9,018 nucleotides of DNA from the NCBI GenBank assembly GCA_964609385.1, contig CAZSSM010000153.1:1-9018 (forward strand). Reading direction: 5' to 3'. Below, in pieces: positions 1 to 7,376 of the stretch. Made by a program: the position numbers and the translations under genes. This DNA is from CAZSSM01 sp964609385. Lineage in GTDB: Bacteria > Planctomycetota > Planctomycetia > Isosphaerales > Isosphaeraceae. A model generated the notes under the pieces. The model saw only the letters and a list, made by a program, of their open reading frames with translations. It made no database searches and was not told the origin of the DNA. How positions within the stretch are numbered: the first letter of the stretch is position 1; each line of letters begins with the position of its first letter.

Positions 1-1386
1 GGCCTCGACCTCCGCTTCTTCGGCATGGGCGTGGCCGTCGGCGACATCGACAACGACGGCGATCCCGACCTCTACCTGACCGGGGTCGACCGCGCGTTCC
101 TGTTGCGGAATGACGACGGCCGGTTCGTCGACGTCACCGACGATTGGCAGGCGGGTCTCGACGGCTGGCTGACCAGCGCGACGTTCCTCGACCTGGACAA
201 CGACGGCGACCTCGATCTGTTCGTCTGTCGATACATCGATTGGTCGCGCCAAATCGACCTCAACCAGAACTTCCAGTTGACCGGGGCAGGCCGTTCCTAC
301 GGTCCGCCGACGTCGTTCGAAGGGACGCTGCCGGTGCTGTTCCGCAACGACGGCGACCGGTTCACCGACGTCAGCGTCGAGGCGGGCATCGAGGTCCGCC
401 AGGAGATGCGGAACGACCCGTACGCCAAGTCGATGGGCGTGACGCCCTATGACGTCGACGATGACGGGCTGGTCGACCTGGCCGTGGCCAACGACACGGT
501 CCCCAACTTCCTGTTCCGGAACCTCGGCGACGGGACGTTCGAGGAGATGGGCCTGATCTCGGGCGTAGCGTTCGACTCCAACGGCAACGTCCGGGGCGCG
601 ATGGGGATCGACTGGGCCGACTTCCGCAACGACGGCAGCCTCGGTCTGGCCGTCGGCAACTTCGCCAACGAGATGCTGGCCCTCTACGTGACCGACGACC
701 GCGTCCAGCTCCAGTTCTCCGACCTCGCGCCCAGCTTCGGGCTCGGCTCGCCGACCCAGCCGCCGTTGACCTTCGGCCTCTTCTTCTTCGACTACGACCT
801 CGATGGCCGGCTCGATTTGTTGACGACCAACGGCCACCTCGACCCCGAAGTGGAGAAGCTCCAGGACAACACCCCCTTCCGTCAGCCGGCACAACTGTTC
901 TGGAACTCGGGTCGGTCCGGCCCCCGCTTCTATCAGGAGGTGCCCGCCTCGGTCTGCGGCGATCTGGCCGAGCCGATCGTCGGTCGCGGCAGCGCCTACG
1001 CCGACTTCGATGGTGACGGCGACCTCGACGTCGTCATGACCTCCAACAACGAGGCGCCGTTGGTGCTACGCAACGACGGCGGCGAGGCCAACCACTGGAT
1101 CCGGCTCGACCTGGAGGGACGTTCGTCCAGCCGCGATGCGCTCGGCGCCAAGGTCCGCCTCGAGGCCGGCGACCGCACCCAGACCCGCCAACTCTTCCTG
1201 GCCAAGAGCTACCTTTCTTCGGTCGAACCCACGCTCACCTTCGGGCTCGGCGACATCGAGCAGGTCGACCGCCTGACCGTCACCTGGCCCTCCGGCGAGG
1301 TCACCGAACTCAGCGACCTCCCGGTCGATCAAACGATCCGGATCATCGAAGGAGAAGGGATCGTGACGACCGATCGCGATGACTGA
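1..1386 (+). CDS. FG-GAP/VCBS repeat protein with C-terminal ASPIC/UnbV domain (CRTAC1-like), 5' partial
   Basis: The reading frame is open from the first base of the window (Gly-Leu-Asp-Leu precedes the Met at 25), so the gene starts upstream and 461 residues are visible. Calcium-binding-type DxDxDGxxD loops of FG-GAP/VCBS blades recur at 43-69, 190-216, 451-477, 790-816 and 1003-1029, the usual pattern of an integrin-like beta-propeller. From about 1087 (Asn-His-Trp) to 1368 comes an ASPIC/UnbV domain, with the typical SYLSS, FGLG and TWPSGE motifs. Such proteins are extracellular or surface-bound in the families known; a signal peptide would lie outside the window. Planctomycetes carry many paralogues, often described as CRTAC1 family, with no established substrate. 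The gene ends in TGA at 1384-1386 and faces the DUF1501 operon across a long spacer. The family call is firm; the function is unknown. Confidence 0.93.
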   Translation, partial: GLDLRFFGMGVAVGDIDNDGDPDLYLTGVDRAFLLRNDDGRFVDVTDDWQAGLDGWLTSATFLDLDNDGDLDLFVCRYIDWSRQIDLNQNFQLTGAGRSYGPPTSFEGTLPVLFRNDGDRFTDVSVEAGIEVRQEMRNDPYAKSMGVTPYDVDDDGLVDLAVANDTVPNFLFRNLGDGTFEEMGLISGVAFDSNGNVRGAMGIDWADFRNDGSLGLAVGNFANEMLALYVTDDRVQLQFSDLAPSFGLGSPTQPPLTFGLFFFDYDLDGRLDLLTTNGHLDPEVEKLQDNTPFRQPAQLFWNSGRSGPRFYQEVPASVCGDLAEPIVGRGSAYADFDGDGDLDVVMTSNNEAPLVLRNDGGEANHWIRLDLEGRSSSRDALGAKVRLEAGDRTQTRQLFLAKSYLSSVEPTLTFGLGDIEQVDRLTVTWPSGEVTELSDLPVDQTIRIIEGEGIVTTDRDD

Positions 1387-1568
1387 TAATTTACGCACCA
1401 ACACCCCAAGAAAATATAGTTAATTCTGATGTACATACAAACTATCCTTCGGGCGTGTTAAGGGTTGGGGTGACGGGGACTGGTCCGCTCGAGGGCCAGC
1501 CTCTGGGGGTGATCCGGGTGAGTCGGTCGACCGTTCGGGCGATGGGTTGGCCGACTCGAGACATCAGG

Positions 1569-1749
1569 CCCGGGGTCTGCTCGCTCTGCTTCGCAGTCCC
1601 CAGCCACCCCAGCACGGCGCTGGCAGAACCGCGACAGGTCATGCGGGTTCGTTTAGAGAAAGGATTCCGCTGATTACTCGTCTTCGTTCGTGTCGTCAGG
1701 ACATCCTCGGGTGGCTGGGGACTGCGAAGCAGAGCGAGCAGACCCCGGG
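1569..1749. repeat. REP-pair/MITE-like element with 41-bp perfect inverted repeats
   Basis: Bases 1569-1609 are the exact reverse complement of 1709-1749 (41 of 41), with a 99-base spacer, for a total of 181 bp. Each arm is itself an imperfect palindrome: in the left arm GGGGTCTGC (1572-1580) pairs with GCAGTCCCC (1593-1601) around a 12-base loop, with one central T-T mismatch. Two oppositely oriented copies of a small hairpin between genes is the architecture of REP doublets (BIMEs) mobilised by RAYT transposases, and also of small MITEs. No transposase is encoded here. ACATC occurs at 1561-1565, just right of the element at 1750-1754, and inside at 1701-1705, but it does not form a clean target-site duplication. 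The structure is certain; its class is inference. Confidence 0.8.
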
Positions 1750-1751
1750 AC

Positions 1752-1778
1752 ATCCCAGAAGAGTTTGCCTCCTGGGAT
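1752..1778. terminator. Hairpin next to the inverted-repeat element
   Basis: ATCCCAG (1752-1758) and CTGGGAT (1772-1778) form a perfect 7-bp stem with a 13-base loop, directly right of the 41-bp repeat. An overlapping alternative is ATCAC/GTGAT at 1777-1781/1787-1791. No T-tract follows on either strand, so it may be a factor-independent structure, a part of the repeat element, or chance. Confidence 0.25.
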
Positions 1779-1919
1779 CACCTTCAGTGATTGCAAGGGC
1801 GAAGTCCGCAAGGTCGAGGCGGGTTTCGATCCTCAAATGCTGCTCGAGATGGAGTTGACCATCGAGACACTGCTCGACCACGAACCCACCGATGACGAAC
1901 GAGAGGATTGAGTCCCGAA

Positions 1920-3197
1920 TCAACCGAGGATTGCCGGGATCGGCGTCCCTTCGCTGAGCTTGATGGGTCGGCCGATCGGAGAGATGTTCTCGCGGGCCGG
2001 GTCGAGCCCGACGGCCCGAAGGATCGTCGCGTGGATGTCGGCGACGGAGACTGGGTCGGTCGGCGGCGCGAGGCCATCCGGATCGGTCGCGCCGACGACG
2101 GTCCCGCCTCGGATCCCGCCGCCAGCCAAGGCGACGCTGAACCCGCGAGGCCAGTGGTCGCGGCCGTCGAAGATGTTCAGGGTCGGCGTCCGGCCGAACT
2201 CGCCGGCGCAGAGCACGACGGTCCGATCCAGCGCGCCGCGCTCCTTCAGGTCGTGGATCAAGGCGGCCAGGGCCGGGTCAAGGATCCCGATCCGTTCCTT
2301 GTGCACCTCGTGGTTGTTGACGTGCGTGTCCCAGCCATCGAGGGTGACCTCAACGCAACGGACGCCGACCTCGGTCAAGCGTCGCGCGGCCAGGCAGGCC
2401 CGACCGAACGGGGTGTCGCCATAGGCCAACCGACGCTCGCGCGGCTCGTCCATCACATCGAACGCCTTGAGCTGGTCCGAGGACATCATGACCCGGGCGC
2501 GGGCGATCGTCTCGCGATGCAACGACGCGCTGAGCCGCTCCCGACGGCCGCGTGCGAAGGCGCGCTCGACCACGTCGAGGTCGCGGACCCGACGCGTCTG
2601 GCGAAGCTCATCGATGGACGAGACGATGTCGGGCAGCGGGTCTTTGGGATCTTGGAGCTTGAAGGCGTCGTACTCGCTGCCCAGGAATCCGCCCCGGCTC
2701 GGCCAGAGGTTCGGCAAGATCGAGACGTGACGAGGGATCTCGGTGGAGCCGACCTCCAGCTCGTGGCAGCAGATCGCGCCGATGGAGGGCATCTCGGCGG
2801 TCGGATCGGGCCGATAGCCGGTCTTCATGAGGGTCGTCCCGCGCTCGTGGTCGCCCTCCTGGCCCACGACCGACCGGATCAAGGCGACCGACGGCATCTC
2901 CTCGGCCAACGCCTGAAAGCCCTCGCCTAACGGGACGCCCCGGACGGCCGTTTCGATCGCGCGGCTGCCGGCGGCGATCCGCGAGCCGGGGTGCGGGTCG
3001 AAGGTCTCCAGTTGGCTCGGACCACCGGCCAGCCAGATCAGGATGATCGAGTGGGCCGGCTCGCGGTCTTGGTCGGCCCGGCGCGCGAGCAGCTCGCCCG
3101 CGGTCGTGAGCCAGCCGAGCCCCGAGGCGCCGGCGACCTTGAGGAAGGCTCGACGACCGATCCCATGAGCGCGTTGATGGAGTTGATGCGCGTTCAT
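1920..3197 (-). CDS. DUF1501 domain protein, Tat-exported
   Basis: A 425-residue protein of normal length for the DUF1501 family, which belongs to the alkaline phosphatase/sulfatase-like fold group and is greatly expanded in Planctomycetes; no enzymatic activity is proven. The N-terminus has a twin-arginine signal: GRRAFLK at residues 14-20, then a hydrophobic stretch (about 21-33). This implies export of a folded protein, perhaps with a metal cofactor. Family-type motifs are LAGGPSQLETFDPHPG (56-71), LDGWDTH (286-292), GEFGRTP (332-338) and GRDHWPRGFS (345-354); the Asp and His residues in the last three are plausible metal ligands. The start codon overlaps the upstream DUF1549/1553 stop codon in TGATG, so translation is probably coupled and no strong separate ribosome site is seen. 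Identification is firm; the role is unknown. Confidence 0.95.
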   Translation of the reverse strand: MNAHQLHQRAHGIGRRAFLKVAGASGLGWLTTAGELLARRADQDREPAHSIILIWLAGGPSQLETFDPHPGSRIAAGSRAIETAVRGVPLGEGFQALAEEMPSVALIRSVVGQEGDHERGTTLMKTGYRPDPTAEMPSIGAICCHELEVGSTEIPRHVSILPNLWPSRGGFLGSEYDAFKLQDPKDPLPDIVSSIDELRQTRRVRDLDVVERAFARGRRERLSASLHRETIARARVMMSSDQLKAFDVMDEPRERRLAYGDTPFGRACLAARRLTEVGVRCVEVTLDGWDTHVNNHEVHKERIGILDPALAALIHDLKERGALDRTVVLCAGEFGRTPTLNIFDGRDHWPRGFSVALAGGGIRGGTVVGATDPDGLAPPTDPVSVADIHATILRAVGLDPARENISPIGRPIKLSEGTPIPAILG

Positions 3198-4828
3198 CAG
3201 TGGTTCCAGGAAAATTCGGTCGCGTTGAGGAGTGTCCAGACGAGGTCGGAGAGGACTTGAGAACGGTCTTCGCCTCGGGTCCCGTTCAAGGCGTCGGCGA
3301 AGTGCTCGGCCTCTTCGGTCGTGGGCCGACGGGTCAGCACGGTCAGGTAGGCGATCTCGACGGCCGTACGGTCGTCGGGGGCCTGCTGGGCGATCCGGGT
3401 GGCGGCGGTGAACAAGCCCGGCTCGATCGCCTCGCGGACGATCTCGCCGTTCATCATCAGGAGCCGCTGAGGGATCGTGGTGCAGGTCTCGACGAACTCG
3501 TCAGCGCCCGGATCGCCGAACCGATCGACGAACTGGCCGGTCCGCGTGACGGTCAGGATCTGAGCCAGGATGTGCGAATCCTCGTCGAGCGTCTCCAAGG
3601 CGGAGGCCTGCAGAAGCGCACCGGCGACCTGTTCGGATCGGAGCCGGACCAGCGGGAAGACGGCCCAGGCCGCCTCGTGGTCCCAGGTCGGCTCCGGTTC
3701 CATGGCGCTCGCGCGTCGGAACGCCTCGGTCGCGGTGATGATCCGGATCAACCGCTTCAGGTCGTAGCCGTGCGTGACGAAGTCGTCGGCCAGCAATTCC
3801 AAAGGGGCCGGGATCTCGTCGACGGCCTCCAGGTCATCGACCGGATCGACCAGCGGCCTCCCGAACAGGATCGCCCAGACGCGATTGACCGTCACGCGGG
3901 CCAGGGCCGGGTTGCCCGGGCTGATCAACCATCCGGCCAATCGCTCTCGTCGCGTGTTGCCTTCGGGCAACAGCGTCTCGAGGAACGGGACGCGCGGGTC
4001 GATCGGCTCCTCGTCGCCGGTCTCGAGGTCGACGGCCCTGTAGGAAGCCTGGGGATCCTCGTGGATCCCGGTGAAGCCGTTGCGGGTCTGGCCGAAGAAG
4101 GCGGCGAGCCCCTGGAAATCGCGCTGGGTCCAGTCCTGGAACGGGTGATCGTGGCACTGGGCGCAGTCGATCCGGACCCCCAGGAAGGCCCGAGCGACCC
4201 GCGCGGCGAGCCGATCGGGGTCGATCCGCTCCTGCTCGTTGTCGAAGGCGACGGTCACGAAATTGTTCGCGGGTTTGTCGGTCCAGAGCCCCTCGCTGGC
4301 GATCAGATCGCGGACGATCGCGTCGTAGGGGCGGCCCTCCAACAACTGGTCGCTGAGCCAGGAGACGAACCGTCGGCGCCTGTAGATGATGAACGGGCCG
4401 CCCTCGGTGCCGACGAATGCCCGGGCGAACCGCTCGGCCACGAAGTCGGCGTATCGGCGCTCGTTCAAGAGGGTCTCGATCCACGCGTCGACCCGTTCGG
4501 ACTCCGGATGCGCTTCGATGGCCCGGATCTCCTCCAGCGAGGGGATCCGACCGGTTAGGGCCAAGGAGACCCGTCGGCAGATCGTCAGGTCGTCGGCCCT
4601 CGGCGCGACGGCCAGGCCGAGGTCGGCCGATCCGGCCCGGATTGCCGCATCGATCGCTTCAACGATCGTCTCGTCGGCAAGCCTCACCGGAGCAATCAGC
4701 GCGTTTTCTTCAGCGTGTACCCGAGGCGACCGCAACGTCGGCAGCAGGACCCAGACAGTCACGCTGATCGCCAACACGACCACCCCGAGAAACAGGGCAT
4801 CTCGCCCGAGACTCCGCAGACTCCTCAT
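3197..4828 (-). CDS. DUF1549/DUF1553 domain protein (planctomycete cytochrome-associated type)
   Basis: A 543-residue protein when started at the ATG at 4828. That start gives an N-terminal signal anchor (hydrophobic residues 12-30), and GGGAG (4836-4840) sits 7 bases upstream. An in-frame ATG at 4981 would add 51 Arg-rich, uninformative residues and is less likely. The DUF1549 region covers roughly residues 50-255 and contains CAQCHDHPF (222-230); the CxxCH is a possible heme c site or metal site. The DUF1553 region runs from about 293 to 540, with NRVWAILFGRPLVDP (315-329), the segment HGYDLKRLIR (353-362), and a C-terminal LLNATEFSWNH typical of the family. No extra cytochrome domain of the PSD1/PSCyt1 kind is fused, so this is the short form. 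It is the first gene of a coupled operon with DUF1501, a recurring planctomycete pairing whose biochemical role has not been shown. Confidence 0.94.
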   Translation of the reverse strand: MRSLRSLGRDALFLGVVVLAISVTVWVLLPTLRSPRVHAEENALIAPVRLADETIVEAIDAAIRAGSADLGLAVAPRADDLTICRRVSLALTGRIPSLEEIRAIEAHPESERVDAWIETLLNERRYADFVAERFARAFVGTEGGPFIIYRRRRFVSWLSDQLLEGRPYDAIVRDLIASEGLWTDKPANNFVTVAFDNEQERIDPDRLAARVARAFLGVRIDCAQCHDHPFQDWTQRDFQGLAAFFGQTRNGFTGIHEDPQASYRAVDLETGDEEPIDPRVPFLETLLPEGNTRRERLAGWLISPGNPALARVTVNRVWAILFGRPLVDPVDDLEAVDEIPAPLELLADDFVTHGYDLKRLIRIITATEAFRRASAMEPEPTWDHEAAWAVFPLVRLRSEQVAGALLQASALETLDEDSHILAQILTVTRTGQFVDRFGDPGADEFVETCTTIPQRLLMMNGEIVREAIEPGLFTAATRIAQQAPDDRTAVEIAYLTVLTRRPTTEEAEHFADALNGTRGEDRSQVLSDLVWTLLNATEFSWNH

Positions 4829-5086
4829 CCCAACGCTCCCGCGACCCGATGCGATCGTTCCCGGATTCCCCACGGCATTACTTCGATGAGGAGCCCGACG
4901 TTTCGCGGTCCGCTCGATTCCTCGATCGGAGATTGGAACATCCCCTGATCGGATCACGCAGGTGTGGCGTCTCGTCGACACGTCGGCGGATGCGGGCCGT
5001 CTCGAATCCCCGAGTTGAAACGAACGGTCCCCCCTTATGGTAGTAGAGGAGACGAACCGTTCCGATCCTCCGATGGGGAACGCCCG
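4829..5086. promoter_or_regulatory. Divergent intergenic promoter region
   Basis: This 258-base spacer lies between the divergently read DUF1549/1553 operon and the membrane-protein gene. Open frames run through it on both strands, but the ribosome sites at 4836-4840 (minus strand) and 5075-5079 (plus strand, GGGGA) favour the inner starts. On the plus strand, TTGAAA (5015-5020) with TATGGT (5036-5041) could be a -35/-10 pair, but the 15-base spacing is short. Within it, GAACGGT (5022-5028) and ACCGTTC (5056-5062) form an inverted repeat. ACGAACGGT and ACGAACCGT also form a near-direct repeat there, so an operator is possible. All promoter calls are by eye. Confidence 0.35.
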
Positions 5087-6289
5087 ATGACCGTCCCGAC
5101 GCTCGAACCGCCCCCCCTGCCCCCGACGCCATTGGAGCGGCTTCCGGTCGAAGCCTCGGAGTCTCCCGAGGGTCCACCGCGCGTCGCGTGGTGGCGTCGG
5201 GCCCGGTCCTGGATCAGTTCGGCGATCGATTGGCTCTTCGGCGCCTCGACGTTGGTGATCGGCTTGGCGGTCCTGGCGGCTTTGCCGATCGCCCAGTTCC
5301 TCTGCCTCGGCTACCTGCTCGAATCGGCCGGTCGGGTCGGTCGGACCGGTCGATTCGTCGACGGGTTCGTCGGGATCCGCAAGGCCTCGAGGTTGGGCAA
5401 AGTCGTCTTCGGGATCTGGCTTTGCAGTCTACCGTTGCAGTTGATCGGCTCGCTGACCCGGAGCGCCGAGCTGATCGATCCGGGCGGTCCGGCGGCGGGC
5501 AACTGGCGGATGGCCTTGGGGATCATCTCCGGCTTGACCGCCTTGCATGTGATCGCCGCATGTGCCCGGGGCGGTCGGATCGTCCAGTTTCTCTGGCCCA
5601 TCGGCGCGATCGGCTGGATCAAACGAACCTGGCGCGGTGGCCGATTCTACACCGAGCCCCGCGACGCCTGCCTGGCTTTCCTGGGCTCGCTCCGGTTGCC
5701 CCACTACTTCAAGCTGGGCCTGCTGGGATTCCTGGGAAGCTTGGCGTGGCTGCTGTTGCCGGTCGCGCTGATCGCCGCTGGTGTGACCAACAACCAACCG
5801 GGGCTGACGGTGATCGGGGCGTTGGCGCTCGGCTTCGTCGTGCTCCGTCTGCCGTTCCTCCAGGTCCGGTTCGCTGTCGAAGGGCGGTTCCGCGCTTTCC
5901 TGGAAACCCGCGCCATCCGCGAACGCTACCGACGCGCGCCCTGGGCGTTCGCCCTGGCCTTGACGGTGACGGTCCTGGCCTCGATCCCGCTCTACCTGCT
6001 AAAGATCGAGATGATCCCTCGCGAGGCCGCCTGGCTCCCCTCCTTGGTCTTCCTGATCTTCATCGGCCCGACGCGGATCCTCAACGGTTGGGCTTATTTC
6101 CGCGGTCAACGGAGGGAGAACCGACGCCATTGGTTTTTCCGCCTCAGCACCCGCCTGGCGATGTTCCCGGTCGCGGCCGTCTACGCCCTTTTCGCCGTCC
6201 TCTCTCAGTTCACCGCCTGGCGCGGCCTGGCCAGCCTCTACGAGCAGCACGCCTTCCTGATCCCCGTCCCGTTCATAAGCATACAGTGA
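5087..6289 (+). CDS. Conserved polytopic membrane protein of unknown function
   Basis: A 400-residue protein when started at the ATG at 5087, which has GGGGA 7 bases upstream. The in-frame ATG at 4964 would add 41 poorly structured residues. The N-terminus is a Pro/Glu-rich cytosolic-looking tail (residues 1-35), followed by a Trp/Arg-rich amphipathic stretch (35-50). About eight hydrophobic segments follow, near 53-78, 104-122, 141-160, 207-233, 238-262, 285-306, 315-337 and 357-377. Arg/Lys-rich loops, such as residues 263-284 and 338-356, suggest cytosolic sides. I do not recognise a catalytic motif. The LCLGYLLESAGRV segment (72-84) loosely recalls DUF4013-type membrane proteins, but that is a weak resemblance. 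It reads away from the DUF1549 operon and stands alone. A real gene on codon pattern, start and membrane topology; function unknown. Confidence 0.85.
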   Translation: MTVPTLEPPPLPPTPLERLPVEASESPEGPPRVAWWRRARSWISSAIDWLFGASTLVIGLAVLAALPIAQFLCLGYLLESAGRVGRTGRFVDGFVGIRKASRLGKVVFGIWLCSLPLQLIGSLTRSAELIDPGGPAAGNWRMALGIISGLTALHVIAACARGGRIVQFLWPIGAIGWIKRTWRGGRFYTEPRDACLAFLGSLRLPHYFKLGLLGFLGSLAWLLLPVALIAAGVTNNQPGLTVIGALALGFVVLRLPFLQVRFAVEGRFRAFLETRAIRERYRRAPWAFALALTVTVLASIPLYLLKIEMIPREAAWLPSLVFLIFIGPTRILNGWAYFRGQRRENRRHWFFRLSTRLAMFPVAAVYALFAVLSQFTAWRGLASLYEQHAFLIPVPFISIQ

Positions 6290-6440
6290 ACCCGAGGGGG
6301 AACCAGGGCCGATCGGCCGACCCAACTCTCCCTGGCTCCATGACCCTCTCACAACAAACAGCGGACTTGGAGGACTTCTCGATCACGCCGTGCTGCTCGT
6401 TTCATACAGACCGTCTTCTATTCAACAAAAGCGTCACGCA
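6290..6440. terminator. Convergent spacer with a possible bidirectional stem
   Basis: The two flanking genes converge here. CCAGGG (6303-6308) can pair with CCCTGG (6330-6335), and the perfect 12-base palindrome GGCCGATCGGCC (6307-6318) lies in and beside the loop. No T-run follows on either strand, so an intrinsic terminator of the classical kind is not shown. The rest of the spacer (6340-6440) shows nothing recognisable. Confidence 0.3.
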
Positions 6441-7151
6441 TCAATCTGCTGAACCGATCGGCCAGTTGATGGTCAAGGTGGTGGAGTGGCGGTGCGCTTG
6501 ATAGCGCTCGCCGGCCTCGACGCCCGATGGCTCGGAATCGACGTAGTTGGTCAGGAACGCGAGAAGGCCGGGGTTCTCCGGGGTCAGACGGATCACGCCG
6601 TCCTCGTTGGTCCGCAGGCGTCTGGGGCCGTCGAGGCTCTGGAGGTCGACGTCGAGCTGAGGCATCGGCTTGCCCTGATACTCGACCCGGATGACCAATT
6701 CCTCACCCTCGACCGTCGGGATCAACTCGAAGTCGAGCCGGTCAGAATCGGCCAGGGCCTCGAGTTGCTCGATCGAATCGACGTCGATATGCTTCATATT
6801 ATAGAACAACAGGGTCCCGAAATAGATGCCCCAACGGCAGTTCCCCTCGACACTCCGAGGACGAGGTTCGTCGACCTGGGCGGAGAGCCAGCGGCGGTCG
6901 TCGTCGATGACCTCGGAGAAGGTCAGCGGAGTCGGCTCGGAGCCCTCAGACGTCCGGATCCAGTAGTCGGCCGACTCCTGGAACGGGGCGATGTAGATGC
7001 CGTCGCCGATCCGAGGGGCTTCTTCGAAACTGAAGACGGCTCGCGTTTCCCCGTCCGGTCCCTGCTCAAGAGTCAGCCATGGGTAATGGGCCGCGGCCTG
7101 GGAGACGGCCAAGGCGGTGATCGTCAACGCAAGCATGAGGGAACGAGACAT
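6441..7151 (-). CDS. Exported DUF4198/NikK-like protein
   Basis: A 236-residue protein started at the ATG at 7151, with GGGAG (7160-7164) 8 bases upstream. The frame stays open to 7691 but those 180 extra codons precede the signal peptide and run through the neighbour's gene, so they are rejected. Residues 1-21 form a Sec signal peptide ending in AAA, so the mature protein should begin with His22 (HYPWLTLEQ). The body is beta-rich: a carboxypeptidase-regulatory or Ig-like section around residues 155-205 (EYQGKPMPQLDVDLQSLDG, then RTNEDGVIRLTPENPG), ending in AHRHSTTLTINW (219-230). An N-terminal His after cleavage and a C-terminal H-x-H before a TLT strand are typical of DUF4198 proteins, some of which (NikK) are periplasmic components of nickel/cobalt uptake systems. 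No transporter genes are adjacent, so a metal role is inferred. Confidence 0.82.
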   Translation of the reverse strand: MSRSLMLALTITALAVSQAAAHYPWLTLEQGPDGETRAVFSFEEAPRIGDGIYIAPFQESADYWIRTSEGSEPTPLTFSEVIDDDRRWLSAQVDEPRPRSVEGNCRWGIYFGTLLFYNMKHIDVDSIEQLEALADSDRLDFELIPTVEGEELVIRVEYQGKPMPQLDVDLQSLDGPRRLRTNEDGVIRLTPENPGLLAFLTNYVDSEPSGVEAGERYQAHRHSTTLTINWPIGSAD

Positions 7152-7376
7152 CGATGGGGCTCCCGGAGCACGGTTCCTCGACGATTCGGTCTGGTTTGCA
7201 ATCCCACTTTCCCGTTGGTGAAGATAGATAGGAGGCCACCTCGACGGCCAGGCCGATTTTTCTGGATTTGCAGGGAACGCGTGGTCGTTCGCCGGCACTG
7301 GACCCTTGGACTTTCGGTCTCTTTTGCTCCGCTCTGTTTCACCCATCTCCCGTTCACACAGAAGGATTTTTCGCTC
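7152..7376. promoter_or_regulatory. Divergent promoter region of the DUF4198/PEP-CTERM pair
   Basis: A 225-base spacer lies between two divergent start codons, so it should carry both promoters and is a candidate site for shared control. The plus-strand gene has AAGGA at 7362-7366 as ribosome site, 10 bases before its ATG. A T-run (7257-7261) follows GGCCAGGCCGA, but the possible stem is too short to call a terminator. No convincing operator palindrome was seen. Confidence 0.4.

Larger units (their letters stand above)
1387..1919. other. 533-base intergenic region between convergent genes
   Basis: This spacer separates two convergent genes. It opens with an AT-rich piece (about 1387-1445) unlike the surrounding GC-rich DNA. 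An 8-bp inverted match, CACCCCAA (1402-1409) with TTGGGGTG (1465-1472), flanks that piece. A 7-bp one, GAGTCGG (1520-1526) with CCGACTC (1551-1557), comes next. The dominant feature is the 41-bp perfect inverted repeat at 1569-1609/1709-1749, followed by another hairpin. ORFs of about 100 codons crossing the repeat are not convincing genes, because the inverted repeat makes matching ORFs on both strands. No tRNA or CRISPR structure was seen. Confidence 0.7.

Noticed and set aside
1442..1858. Pair of 103-codon ORFs on opposite strands sharing LLALLRSPQPP
   Set aside because: The shared peptide is only the translation of the two arms of the 41-bp inverted repeat, not related genes.
1908..2930. 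340-codon plus-strand open frame opposite the DUF1501 gene
   Set aside because: Antisense shadow of a well-supported gene, with biased composition and no recognisable domain.
3200..4558. 452-codon plus-strand open frame opposite the DUF1549/1553 gene
   Set aside because: High-GC antisense shadow; the translation is low-complexity Gly/Asp/Arg/Val with no motif, while the minus strand encodes a clear family protein.
5188..6501. 437-codon plus-strand frame overlapping the membrane-protein gene
   Set aside because: It is the other-frame shadow, rich in Arg/Pro/Asp; the chosen frame has clear membrane segments and a ribosome site.
6486..7376. Upstream extension of the PEP-CTERM gene frame
   Set aside because: It lies antisense to the DUF4198 gene and would place a signal peptide in the middle of a protein.
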